A stretch of 64,000 nucleotides of DNA from Polyporus tsugae (GCA_024305745.1 JAHRBS010000013.1:1178001-1242000); one strand, 5' to 3'; numbered from the stretch's first letter, positions 43,856 through 55,800 are shown. Notes: generated by a model from the letters alone, not told the origin. Numbers and translations: made by a program.

Positions 43856-46444
43856 TCAGCTGGGTTTCTTTTCTTTGGGTCTGTTGGGACAGTTCCTGGC
43901 CTGATGTCCTGCCTTGTGGCATACAAAACATAAGTTCTGTTGCATATGCCTCAAGCGCTCTTCCACTATCATCTTGTTTATGTCAGCAGAAGTGCTGGTG
44001 TCGGGCTTCTTGGTGTGCTCCGACTGATTTTGTCGTACTTTCATTTGCATGGTCAGGCATTGGGTTCAGCAATTTCTAAAGCCTGCATCAATTTATTGAT
44101 TGATGAGGTCAGCTTCATAGATATCTGTGGCCCGTCTGATCCAGTCGATGATGGTCTTTGGAGCTGGGTACAAGGTAGAGATCTTTTGTCGTAACCATGA
44201 GGGTAGTGCATTTTGGTAGCATGCCAGTCTGGCCAGGGAGTCAGTGACTCGACCCTTTCTAATGAGTTCATTATAATGTCCGTTGAACTCACGGATTGTC
44301 AGGTGTTCCGAGAGCCTGAGTTTGTCCAGCGATAGGAGGGCATTGTCGGCTTTGTGCAGTGGCGCAAAAACCAGTCTGAATTCAGCTTGAAATTCTGACC
44401 ATGTGGTGGCTCCTAGTTGTCTTCAGATCTCATCAATCTTGTTTTCAACCCTGTCATGAACACATTATGAACTACATATATAGTACCAGCCAAGTGTCAA
44501 GCCAAGCTTGACATTGCACCCTTTTGGTGTAGCTGGTTCTAGCTGTTCTGTTCTTAACAAACCCAATATTGTACTGTATCTCCTCCAATGTAGGATAGAT
44601 CTGTCGTGATCCAGGCGTGATCGGTGTTGTACTTCCCAGGGTTGCCCAAAAAGAGAAGGAAGAGTTGGTCAAAACATTTTTGGGATTTGTGTCAATCTCC
44701 AGCAAAGACATCAGGGGCCTTCATCTTGACTTTGCCTCCTGCCATTTGGGGAATGGGGATTGCATTGAAATGCGGTGCCATGGCTGGAGGATCCCCCAGG
44801 CCAGGAGGTCCTCCAGGTCTTCCGGGGCCTCCAGGGCCTCATCCTGGTCCTCCAGGTCCAGGATCTCCTCCTCCCAGTGATCTCCAAGGTCTCCCTCCCC
44901 CCGATCCTTCAGGGGGGATATCGTCCTCTGGTCTATCATTGAGATCTTCTCCTACGTCTTTGTCTTTGCCTGAAAGTCCGGGTGGGTTTCCAGACTTGCT
45001 GCCTGCCATTGCTTTGATGCCCCAGTTGAAAGGGGTTCCTCTGGCCTTGAAAACCGGCCGGGAGAATCTGGCAAGTGTTGATCCATATACTGCACTAGCA
45101 CTGCTGGCGGGGGTGACTTCCAACTCTGGTGATTTCCAATCTTATACCACAGTAGTGTTGCTGATGAGGTGCTTGATTGTTTGTCTGTCAGCATCGCTGG
45201 GGTTGTCATTGATGAATGTGACCACCTGGTGGGAGATTTCTCAGTCAGGGTCAAAAGATCCTGTATAGCCTTTCTCTTTGAACGTGAATGTGTATCTGGC
45301 AATGCATGTTTGGATATGGTCTGATCCTGCATCCATCAGTGTCGGTTCTGGTTCTGGACTGTTACCTTTGTATGAAACTACTGACAGTGGTTTTGGTGAC
45401 TGTTGTTCTCCTGGAACAGTTGTTGATTTGGGGGTTTCTGGTGTTTGTTCTTCCTGTGTTGTTGTCTGCTCTGTCACTTCCAGAGTGACTAGAGGTAATG
45501 TCCTGGTTGTGAATCTTAGTGAAGGGATCTGGCTCGTTGGTGTGATCAGGCTGCCTGTGGGAGTCCTTGGTGCCACTTTAAGGGTCTGGAATCTCTTATA
45601 AGTGAACTCGGTCTTGATGGTTTCTTCCTGGTCAAGTGTTGGCTGAAGAAGGTGATCAGTATAATTGATGCTGTCCACAATATGTTGGTATCTTTCTAGG
45701 CAGAGTCCAAAGTGACAAGGTGTCCACCCTCGAGTTTGTTTGTGTTGATCGTGGTTTCCTGTTTTGTTGTATGCATGTACCTTTCCTATGCACGACAGTT
45801 GCTTGCTAGTCATGTGCCCCTTTGTGGGTTCGTCTTTGGGATAGAGTTAGAAGTCTCCTGGCATCAAGGTACTTCTGGAGTGTGGTGAGGTTGTGTCGGA
45901 GTGTCAGGTCTACTAGGTTGGTTGGGTCGAAGATGTAGTTTTAGAGGTATCAAATTTGGTTCTCAATAAACTATGTAAATAGATCTGGGAGTGTAACATA
46001 GGGCTGCGAGTTCCAGAATTGCCAAAAGAGGAATATGGCTTCAGTCGCTGTAAGGTGATTGAGTGCATGCTGAACCAGGGTAAGAGTGTATCCTGGGTTG
46101 TGGTGTCAGATATCCTTGAGGTTGCTACTTACTATGGTGAATAGATCCCAGATATGTACTGGTATTTGCTATTTGAATTGAAAGAGGCCTTTCATGGAAG
46201 TGGCACTGTTGACTTCTATGACTGGTTCTGTTGAATGGGTACTTCCGTAATCTAGTTGTTTGATGGGGAGTACTATTCCTAACTTGCAGACAATGTCTTC
46301 CTTGGCTTGCGATAGTCTGAGCTCTTATCAAAGTGGGCTAGGCTTAAGCACTCAGGGTCATGTGGAGCTGGACAAGGGTGTTTCTAGCAAAGGGAATGTC
46401 TCCTTGTAGTATACCACTACTTGGCTTTGGGTTCATTGGTCTGG
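43856..46444 (-). pseudogene. Gypsy-2 gag region with zinc knuckle, right palindrome arm
   Basis: Inverted copy of the left arm (44005-46444) with the same gag blocks and the same stops. Unlike the left arm it continues past the symmetry edge into the gag C-terminus: T-S-A-D-I-N-K-M-I-V-E-E-R-L and the zinc knuckle C-F-V-C-H-K-A-G-H-Q-A-R-N-C (CX2CX4HX4C), ending P-K-E-K-K-P-S and a stop at 43856-43858. This arm therefore looks like the original and the left arm like the copy. The outer end joins a Gypsy-1 LTR at 46445. Confidence 0.8.
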
Positions 46445-47942
46445 TGTCATGAACATTTCATTCAGCACCTGCCACCAGCACCTTAGTTTCCTTTTCCAGA
46501 CGATCTACTTCTCACGTTGTACTTATTGTTCTCCGTTGCATTGTGTCTCGTCTTTTGTTCCTCAGCACAATAGCTCCTTATTGTACATAGTCGCTATTGT
46601 TCCGTTCCCATTGTTCAGCCGTGTCCATAGTTACCTATTGTCCCCGGGTTCTCATTGTCCTCTATACGTATATAAGGACCTGTACTTTGCTGCCTGGAGA
46701 CCTCAGTTTCGACCTCTTGTCTCCACGTAAGCCTCGCTGTATTTCGCTCATAGACATCTACTTACTCAATACATCTTGTCTCCAGCCCTGACTATTGAGC
46801 CTTGCTCTGCTCTTGCTGCACAAGTGCTCGTTGACGCCCTTGCTCGTCTCGTAAGTCTCCCTGGTCCTTACTCGACGGCCAGTCGTAACATTAGGTCAAA
46901 ACTACTTCACGAGCACCGGTGTACCCACACCCTTTCCCTTTTCCCCTCGTACGGTACGCACTCTTGACCCTCTGTGTTGGCCTAGCGTAGTGCGCGCTCT
47001 AGTCACACCATCGGATGTGGTCTTGATTCAACTCGAGGCTTGCCACTTTTAGTGGTACAGTGCGCGGAAAGCTCCTAACCCGAGACCCCGGCACTGACAG
47101 AAGTGGTCCGCCTCACGGCGTGGGAGGCTAGAGAAAGGCGGCAAAACAAAGCCAAGGCAGGACACCCCTGGGCTCGTGTCCCTTGAGGTTAAGACACAGC
47201 AATAGGCCGAGGAGGCTGAGCAGACAGTGTTGGGTTGTGCACCTGCCATTTGCATTCCTGGTATAGGAAACAAGACCCTCCACTCTGGCTTGTCAAACCT
47301 TTGGGCACACCTTTCACCTGCATGAGGTTCAGGACAAGCATTGGGATACGGTTAGACAGCGCTGGGCAGTCTGCGAAGATCAACCGTGTCCCAATCGTCG
47401 ACGCACCTTCAGAGCTACTCCAGAAGTAATCAACACTATCGCTCCAAGGCTCATCATCAAAGACAGCCAGGACTCGCAGATCCGCACACGACTCCTCAAT
47501 CCCCCTGTCCCAGAACCTCGAGACCCTGAACACCCTCCCCAATGACAGGCTGCCATCGTTGCTTCCAGAAACCCCTCCTCGCACCCTGCCTTGCACCCAA
47601 CTTTGTGACCTCAAAGTCACATCTCCACACCTGGAGGATCCCCATCTCTAGGACCCATTCCGCTTGGTTGTGCTCTTTCATTAGCAAGTGAACATATTGC
47701 AAGACGCACTTCCAACCCTCTGACACCCACCACACCAAACCCGACAACCCCACCAGTCGGGACTCCACAACGAGAAACTGATGTCCTCAACACCCCGAGT
47801 AGTCCCTCTCCACCCTCATCGCCCACTCCCACCATGACCACATCCACCCCCTTTGATGTCTCCAAACTCCTCTCTCAAGTTGCCCCTCGCGAGTACAATG
47901 GAAAGCTTGCACAGGAAGGGCTCCGCTTTGTAGCCAATGCCC
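46445..47942 (+). mobile_element. Gypsy-1 copy D: 5' LTR, leader and variant gag start
   Basis: 5' LTR 46445-46890 (446 bp), leader, then a gag N-terminal part whose sequence departs from copies A, B and C after 47175. The gag core start reads S-T-P-F-D-V-S-K-L-L-S-Q-V-A-P-R-E-Y near 47847, close to the variant in copy E. The element is cut at 47942 by LTR-2, which shows no target duplication here, and no downstream half of copy D follows. Confidence 0.85.
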
Positions 47943-48799
47943 TGTTGGCTGCAGTGCGCCTCAGAGCGGTCACAATGGCCTAAGTCGAGCTCTAAGAAGT
48001 CTATCATTAACAGGAAACTAAACTACGCACCTAAGTCGAGCTCTAAGAAGTCTAAGGACAACAGAGCTCGACAGAGGCGAGGTGACAGTGCACTGAGCAT
48101 GTGCTAGGTAGCTTACATGATCCTACACGAACTGGCACCGTTCTGGCGCTGAAAGGACGAGAAATGCCTAAGGTAGAGTCCACTCTCTAAACCGAGTCAT
48201 TGAGTAAGAGTATGGTATATCTCTATGAGAACGTAGAATGAAGCGATGTGGAAAGTACCAGAGGGTAGGGTACAGTACGTAGTATATATGGTGCGTGTTA
48301 CGACTGGCCATCGAGTAATGACCAGGGAGACTTATGAGACGAGCAAGGGCGTCGACGAGCACTTGTGCAGCAAGAGCAGAGCAAGGCTCAATAGTCAGGG
48401 CTGGAGACAAGATGTATTGAGTAAGTAGATGTCTATGAGCGAAATACAGCGAGGCTTACGTGGAGACAAGAGGTCGAAACTGAGGTCTCCAGGCAGCAAA
48501 GTACAGGTCCTTATATACGTATAGAGGACAATGAGAACCCGGGGACAATAGGTAACTATGGACACGGCTGAACAATGGGAACGGAACAATAGCGACTATG
48601 TACAATAAGGAGCTATTGTGCTGAGGAACAAAAGACGAGATACAATGCAACGGAGAACAATAAGTACAACGTGAGAAGTAGATTGTCCAAAAAAGGAAAC
48701 TAAGGTGCTGGTGGCAGGCGCCGAATGGAACATTCATGACAGTGCGAAGCGGGACTTGGCGCGGTCAAAGGAACGCACGCTACAGCACCGACTTCAACA
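47943..48799 (+). repeat. LTR-2 interrupted by a nested solo LTR
   Basis: LTR-2 runs 47943-48295 and 48747-48799 (406 bp after removing the insert and one GTGCG). Outer flanks tgccc and gcagc do not match, so it is not a simple solo insertion. Confidence 0.88.
48296..48741 (-). repeat. Solo Gypsy-1 LTR with perfect target duplication GTGCG
   Basis: 446 bp, TGTCATGAAT...CAGTCGTAACA on the minus strand. gtgcg occurs at 48291-48295 and again at 48742-48746. The host sequence is LTR-2, so Gypsy-1 was active after LTR-2 inserted here. Confidence 0.95.
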
Positions 48800-49159
48800 G
48801 CAGCTGCCATTGGAGCAAACTGGGGCCTGCACGCATTTGAACAAGCAGACAGCGGAGACGGGCGAGGACGGCGATAGAGATAGAATGTGGCAAACCCGGG
48901 AGGGAGACATGGGCAGAAAAGGAATGCCAGCACATTGGAATGAGGAGGCAAGGGATAGAAGAGAGGGAGGACTGGAGACCAAGCAAGATGCGCTCGCACG
49001 AAGGCAGAAGGATGACATAGTGTGGGGCTAGAATGCGGGGTAGAAACAGATGGACTATCAGTCCAGCGAGCACATGCATGCTGGGACCAAGATGCTGCTG
49101 CGAGCGCACAGCGCGCAAAGATTCTGGGGGCGGAGAGTGAGAATCCTGGGATAGACAGG
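48800..49159. other. No gene seen
   Basis: Purine-rich on the plus strand. Short frames exist on both strands but nothing recognisable. Confidence 0.45.
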
Positions 49160-50567
49160 CTGTAGACCCATCACCGTGCGAGGGTCAAAAGATCCTCAAG
49201 GAGGATCTGGAGTCATCTACGGAAGAGAGTGCTAAAGAATCTAATACCAAAAGTGAAAAGGAGGACAAGTTCAAAGTGAACGCTATTCAGGCAGACGTGG
49301 ACCCCTACCACACAGATTGTTAGAAGGGCAGGCAGAACCAACACCTGACTTGCCCATGAGTTCAGACTTCATTGTAAACCTAGTAACCAATACAGAAAGG
49401 CGCAAACACGCCCTTCTTATACCCGGTTACATTGAAGTCGAAACTCAAGTCATTGGAGTCAAAGGTCTCATTGACACTGGTGCAGATGCAGTCATCATCA
49501 ACACTCAACTAGTGGAAAAGTGCAATATACTCACAGTCAGACTACCACAACCACTCACCTTCTGAGACGCAGATGACAGCATCAATAAGCACGGAACTAT
49601 TACACACCGAATTGAAGAAAACTTCCCACTGAACAAATGATGCCTACCTACCTGATGGTATGTGGCAGACCTAGGTCAGGACAACATCATTCTGGGCATG
49701 CCATGGATTCACTGATATAACCCTACAATTAATTAGCGGATCGGACAAGTCAAGTTCTGTACAAAAGTCATCAAAGAACAGCAACATGTTCACAAGTATC
49801 AAGAGACCCACGACGCTCCTATCGGAACAATATGGGGCCTCCCCGCACTAGGAGTACTACAGGGAACAGTACTCTCCTATATTGAGTCCACCGATATCGA
49901 CATTGACAATGAACCATTGACCCACAGCCCATCAAGGATCATCAAACACTTATGGGAAACCTCCACAATTCGCAGGATGAACAAGTCCACCAAAATTGTG
50001 ATTGCAGTAGCACAGGGAAAAAAGGACATCCCCTCGAAGAACTTGTACCTGGTTATGCACACAAATTCACAGCCATCTTTGAAAAAAAAAGCAGCTGAAC
50101 AATTTCCCCTAGCAAGATCTTGGGACCACAGAATCAAGATAAAAGAGGAATTTAACCTAAAGGACAGACAATGGGGAAGAATCTACCCTTTAACCCTCCA
50201 TGAACAGGGCAAATTGCATGAATTCATTGACAAAAATCTAGCCAAAGGATTTATCCGTCGATCGGAATCACAGTTTGCATCAACATTCTTCTTTGTATCC
50301 AAAAAAGATGGCAGCCTTTGACCTGTACAGGATTATCGCACACTGAATGATGCCACAGTCAAAGACATGTATCCCCTACCGCTTATTGAAGACCTTTTCA
50401 ATAAACTAGGTCAAGCATTAATTTTCACCAAGTTTGACGTCCGGGCCAGCTACAACAACATCTGGATCAAGAAAGAAGACCAGCACAAAGCAGTGTTCAT
50501 TACCCCACTAGGACTGTACAAACCGACAGTTATGTTCTTTGGATTGTGTAATGCTCCAGCAACATTC
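49160..50567 (+). pseudogene. Gypsy-2 pol: protease and left half of the reverse transcriptase
   Basis: A gag-tail-like frame at 49176-49320 (Ser/Glu/Lys rich) leads, after a frame change, to a retropepsin with G-L-I-D-T-G-A-D-A-V (near 49472). After several stops and shifts the RT begins: F-I-D-K-N-L-A-K-G-F-I, F-F-F-V-S-K-K-D-G-S-L, a TGA at 50320-50322, Y-P-L-P-L-I-E-D-L-F, F-T-K-F-D-V-R-A-S-Y-N and F-F-G-L-C-N-A-P-A-T-F. It breaks off at 50567, inside the RT palm just before the YMDD block, at the 5' LTR of copy C. The rest of the palm is at 33880-34307 in the opposite orientation. Confidence 0.88.
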
Positions 50568-51013
50568 TGTCATGAACGTTCCATTCGGCACCTGCTACCA
50601 GCGCCTTAGTTTCCTTTTTCGGACGATCTACTTCTCACATTGTACTTATTGTTCTCCGTTGCATTGTATCTCGTCCTTTGTTCCTCAGCACAATAGCTCC
50701 TTATTGTCCGTTGTCGCAATTGTTCCGTTTCCATTGTTCACCCGTGTCCATAGTTACCTATTGTCTCTGAGTTCTCATTATCCTCTATACATATATAAGG
50801 ACCTGTACTTCGCTGCCTGGAGACCTCAGTTTTGACCTCTTGTCTCCAGGTAAGTCTTGCTGTATTTCGCTCGTAGACACCTACTTACTCAATACATCTT
50901 GTCTCCAGCCCTGACTGTTGAGCCTTGCTCCGCTCTCGCTGCACAAGTGCTTGTCGGCGCTCCTGCTTGTCTTGTACGTATCCCTGATCCTTACTCGACG
51001 TCCAGTCGTAACA
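50568..51013 (+). repeat. Gypsy-1 5' LTR, copy C
   Basis: 446 bp, TGTCATGAAC...CGTAACA, followed by TTAGGTTGAAAC at the primer-binding position. Confidence 0.95.
50638..50800 (+). promoter_or_regulatory. LTR promoter: ATTGT cluster and TATA box
   Basis: Seven ATTGT motifs, mostly as ATTGTYC, between 50640 and 50766, plus the inverse CACAATAGC, precede the TATA-like atatataagg at 50791-50800 and a CTGTACTT start region. The arrangement is kept in every Gypsy-1 LTR here. ATTGT/ACAAT is the core of HMG-box and of inverted CAAT sites; which factor binds is not known. Confidence 0.55.
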
Positions 51014-51439
51014 TTAGGTTGAAACTTCTCCACGAGCACCAGCGCACCTTTCCTCCAGGAGTTTACACACGTTTATCATTCCCCTTTCCCCTTGTACGGT
51101 ACGCACTCAGATCCTCTGTGTTGGCCTAGCGTAGTGCGCGCTCTAGTCACACCATTGGATGTGGTCTTGATTCAACTCGAGGCTTGCCACTTTTAGTGGT
51201 ACAGTGCGCGGAAAGCTCCTAACCCGAGACCCCGGCACTGACAGAAGTGGTCCGCCTCACGGCGTGGGAGGCTAGAGAAAGGCGGCAAAACAAAGCCAAG
51301 GCAGGACACCCCTGGGCTCATGTCCCTCGTGGTTAAGACACAGCAATAGGCCGAGGAGGCTGAGCAGACAGCGTTGGATTGTGCACCCGCCGTCTCTGTT
51401 CCTTGGATAGGAAGCGAGTTCCAACAACCTGGCGAGCTG

Positions 51440-52802
51440 CAGTACATACGGGCACGTCTTCCACGTTGTCGCGGTCGAAGACCAGCATTGGCATGAGTTA
51501 GACTCACGGTGGTACATCTGCGAACAACAACCCTGCCCCAACCGGTCAAACACCTTTGACTGGGACGAGGAAAGCTGGTCTCAGTATCCCAGTTTTGTCG
51601 CAACCGCCCCAGAGCAGAACAATCTCATCACCCAGTCACGACCCAGAGTCCCCACCAACCACCTCCCACGAGCAGCCTCTGCTGCTGCAATCAGCCGACC
51701 AGGTACACGTCCCCCTAGCCGTGCTCCTAGTCGTATCCCCACTCCTAGCGGATCACCCTCGTTGGGATCCATTCCACTTGGCCAAGCACTTACGCTAGCC
51801 AGTGACCGTATTGCACGACAAACATCCAACCCCCCACCCACACCCTCTCCGGCAGGGACCCCTCCACAACAAACCGTTGTTCTTAACACCCCGAGTAGCC
51901 CCTCACCTGTGCCAGGTCCCTCACCCGTGCCAAGTCCCTCTCCACCCTCATCACCCGCTTCCATCATGGCCACGCCCACCCCCTTCGATGTTTCCAAACT
52001 CCTCTCTCAAATCACCCCTCACGAGTACGATGGAAAACTCACGCAGGAAGGGCTTCACTTTGTAGCTAATGCCCGCATCTACTACAACCTTCTCAAGGCG
52101 CAAGGTGTTGTGCATGCGATCCGCTGGATCACAATCCTCAACAAGTTGACCAGTGGCGCTGCTGAGTGGGCCAGCCCATACATCGTCACGGTGGCCAGCG
52201 GCAATGTTGCGTGGTCAGACTTTGCGGCCTTTGAAGGGCCATTCAAGGTGCACTTCTGCGCTGCGAACAACAAGGAAGCGGCTGTCACAGAACTCGCCAA
52301 ACTCTGCAAGGCTTCGCATCGGCTTGGCACCATCAAGGACTATACCAGTCAGTTCAATGCCATCGCTGCTCGCACCAGGTTCGGTGATGCGGACAAGCGC
52401 GAACGGTACTGCACGGCACTCCCTTACAAGATCAAGGACACCTTCGTGACCACAGCACACGACATCTTGGACCTCACCAAGATCCAGAAAGTTGCACTGC
52501 AGATGGACCAGCAACTTGCCGTGCGCGAGGAGGAACAGCCAAAGCAATTTGGATGGAAGAAGAAGGGCAAACAGGTAGCCACCTCTGGTTCGGGCAAGAA
52601 GAACTTTGATGGCGAGTGCTGGAACTGCGGTGAGAAAGGACATCCCGTGTTCTGCTGCCCAAAGCCCAAGGTCGAGGGCCAATGAGCTGCCTCTTCTTCC
52701 TCATCCAGTACCGATGAGCTCACGACACTCAAGGCCCAGCTCAAGGCAATGGAAGAGAAGATTGCCGCCCTTACGGTGGTCGATAAGAAAGAGGGTTTTT
52801 GA
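51440..52802 (+). pseudogene. Gypsy-1 copy C gag
   Basis: The frame is open from about 51440 (S-T-Y-G-H-V-F-H-V-V-A-V-E-D-Q) through the Pro/Ser-rich region, the Met at 51762 and the core to the zinc knuckle C-W-N-C-G-E-K-G-H-P-V-F-C near 52619-52657. A TGA at 52683-52685 replaces the Arg of copy A; past it the helical tail runs to the natural stop 52800-52802 (K-K-E-G-F). Gag makes the particle and its zinc knuckle binds RNA. I place the start upstream of 51762 because the extra N-terminal sequence is conserved in all copies, although no clear initiator Met was found. Confidence 0.88.
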
Positions 52803-52837
52803 TTAGAACCGCATTGGATGCTGCACGTGCTGGTTCT
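52793..52837 (+). other. Candidate programmed -1 frameshift signal between gag and pol
   Basis: Heptamer GGGTTTT (52793-52799) fits X-XXY-YYZ in the gag frame and is followed at once by the gag TGA. A -1 slip reads TTG-ATT-AGA and opens the pol frame (L-I-R-T-A-L-D-A-A-R-A-G). Five bases later AGAACC (52805-52810) can pair with GGTTCT (52832-52837), enclosing a GCAT-TGG-ATGC hairpin (52811-52821) and the palindrome GCACGTGC. All four gag-pol copies keep heptamer and outer stem. Confidence 0.65.
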
Positions 52838-55800
52838 TGTAGTAATAGTCGATTTTCTGTACTGGGTTCGTCATTTGTATATGAAGTAAATCACGATGGT
52901 CAACACTTTCATATACCGGTACGGTTAATCGGCAAGCAGTGACATAAGGACATTGTAGCTATGGTAGATAGCAGTGCTACTACTAAGTTCCTACATAGAT
53001 GATTCGTAGAACAGAATAGGGTTACAACGAGGAAGTTGGCAAGGCCAATTCCTCTGTACAACATCGACGGTTCAGAAAACCGTGATGGTACGATCACAGA
53101 GGTTGCCATGTTGGATATGGCAATTGGAGACCACAGGGAGAAGGTGGTCTTTGTAGTGACGGATATAGGAGAAGAGGATGTCATCATTGGCCTGGACTGG
53201 CTACGCGAGCACAACCCTGAAGTAGACTGGGAACGTGGCTCGCTGCACCTGTCGAGATGTCCAGAGACATGCCTGGCTAACCAGAGAACCTCTGAACCTG
53301 TTGAGACCAAAGCGCGTGATACGGAGTACGGCTTACAGTGCACCGCGGTCCTCGACGGGCAAAGAAGGTTAGGAAGGTTGGAAGGGTGTGTGCGGCCGTG
53401 ATGACTGAGGAGAAGGAGGAGGATAGGCCCTGGCCGCCAGGATTCCTGCCGTGGTGGGATGGAACTGAGATGTCTCTTTTCGATGCATGGGAGGATGGAC
53501 AACACCTTTATGGTGCTCCGCAACTGTTTGCTTCAGCAACATACACATATTCGCAACAACTCACTGAGCAAGAGTACCAGAAGAAGGAAGTCCGCCCCAT
53601 CGAAGAGATTGTACCCGAGCACTATCATGAATACCTGCATGTGTTCTCGAAAGAGGCGTCCAAATGTTTGCCAGAACACGGACCCTATGACCATGCAATA
53701 GAGCTCGTGCCCAATGCAAAGATGTTCCATTCCCGTGTGTACCCCCTGTCGCCCAGCAAACAAGGAGAGCTTGACAAGTTTCTCGCTGAGAACTTGGCCA
53801 AAGGCTATATTCAAGAGTCGAAGTCACCAATGTCATTGCCGTTCTTCTTTGTCAAGAAGAAGGATGGTAGCCTACGTCCAGTCCAGGACTATTGGTGACT
53901 CAACGAGATCACCATTAAGAACCGTTACCCACTACCGTTGGTATCGGATCTGATGGATTGACTCAAGAAGGCCAAGTACTTCACAAAGCTCGATATTTGC
54001 TGGGGGTACAACAATGTGCGGGTTAAGGCCGGCAATGAGTGGAAGGCTGCCTTCGTGACCAATCAAGGGCCGTTCGAGCCGAATGTTATGTTCTTTGGGC
54101 TAGCCAATTCACCCAGCACATTCTCTGCGCTCATGAACGACATCTTCAAGGACCTCATCATACTCGGCAAAGTCACTATCTACCTCAACGACATCCTCAT
54201 ATTCACCGACAGTCTCGAGGAACACCGCACATTGGTGCGCGAGGTCCTGAAACGTCTTAAGGAGAACGACCTGTTCTGCAAGCCAGAGAAGTGCGAGTTC
54301 GAACAGCCTAAGGTGGAATACCTCGGTGTACTCGTCTCGGAGAACTGCGTAGAGATGGATCCAGTGAAGGTGAAGGGTATTGCGGATTGGCCTGTCCCTC
54401 AGAACGCCACAGATGTACGGAAGTTCCGTGGTTTCGCAAACTTCTATCGGCAGTTCATAAAGGACTTTAGTGCCATCTGCAAACCCTTGGATCACCTCAC
54501 GGGCAATGTGCCATGGCAATGGGGAGATGAAGAGCAGCCTGCCTTTGACGCGCTCAAGCATTGCTTCACCAAAAGTCCTGTCCTGACAATCTATGATCCA
54601 GACCGCAACACCCGCATCGAAGTTGACGCATCTGGCTTCGCTACAGGCGCGGTTCTGTCTCAGGAGAGGGAAGATGGCAAATGGCACCCCATCGCTTTTC
54701 ACTCCGAGTCGATGAACGACGCTGAATGCAACTACGAGATCTACGACAAGGAGATGCTCGCCATCATTTGTGCCCTGCAGGCTTGGTGTCACTATCTCGA
54801 GGGTCTCCCCAGTGTGTTTGAGATCCAGTTGGACCACAAGAACCTCGAGTATTGGCGCACAGCACAGAACCTCACACGCAGGCAGGCACGATGGGCTCTC
54901 TACCTGTCACGATTTGACTTTGTCATCTCGCACAAGCCTGGGACGTCTAATGGCAGGGCCGATGCACTGTCGAGATGGCCCGACCACCAGCACAAGGATG
55001 CAGATGACAATCTCGGTCGAGTCTTGTTGCAGCCAGAACATTTCCGAGTACTGGCAGCCAAGAGAGGGCATCTATTGGTGGTTCCAGAGAAGGCACTGCT
55101 TCGACGCATCCGCGAGTGTGGAGAGCACGAGCAGGAGGTCGTGGAGGCACTCATTAAACTGGACAAACTTGGACCAGCACGTCTTCAGAATGACTTGGTG
55201 GACTGGAACAGTGAGCAAGGCCTGCTACTGTACTGAGGCAAAGTCTATGTCCCCAAGGACGACGCGCTGTGTGCTGAGGTTGTACGCATCCACCACGACC
55301 TCCCGCCCGCTGGACACCCTGGGCAGTCGAAGACGTTGGAGTTGGTCACACAAAACTACTGGTGGCCGGGCATGGCAAAGTTCATCAAGGATTACGTTGA
55401 GACCTGCGACACCTGTCGCCGCGGCAAGGGTTCGCATGCCAAACCGCACGGTCCTCTTCAACCAAATGAAATCCCTGATGGCCCGGGCCAGATTGTGACG
55501 TGCGACTTCATCACTGGACTCTCAGAGGTGGATGGATACAACACGCTTCAGCTCATCGCTGATCAGCATGGAAAGATGATACATCTTATTCCTTGCACCG
55601 AGGAGATTGACACAGAAGGAGCTGCTGACAACTTCATCCGAGAACATTTTCGTCTTCACGGGCTGCCACGGAAGATCATCTCTGATCATGGGCCCCAGTT
55701 CTCAAGCAAGCTCTTCCGCACTGTACTCAAGGGACTCGGCATAGAAAGTGCAATGTCCACAGCCTACCACCCGCAGACAGATGGGCAATTGGAACAATGG

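Larger units (their letters stand above)
40030..47175. repeat. 7.1-kb inverted repeat, arms about 3.17 kb, spacer 805 bp
   Basis: Left arm about 40030-43199, right arm 44005-about 47175, symmetric about 43602. Both arms contain the 5' end and leader of a Gypsy-1 element, the TCTGG junction and a Gypsy-2 gag region. Frames in the two arms translate identically (for example 41391-41963 plus and 45241-45813 minus). Homology ends at 47175 where copies B and D diverge. The spacer 43200-44004 is asymmetric and holds LTR-2 and LTR-3 fragments. Confidence 0.93.

Noticed and set aside
44624..45268. 214-codon Pro/Gly-rich collagen-like frame (also 41936-42580 on the other strand)
   Set aside because: Antisense to the Gly/Pro-rich part of Gypsy-2 gag; present twice only because of the palindrome.
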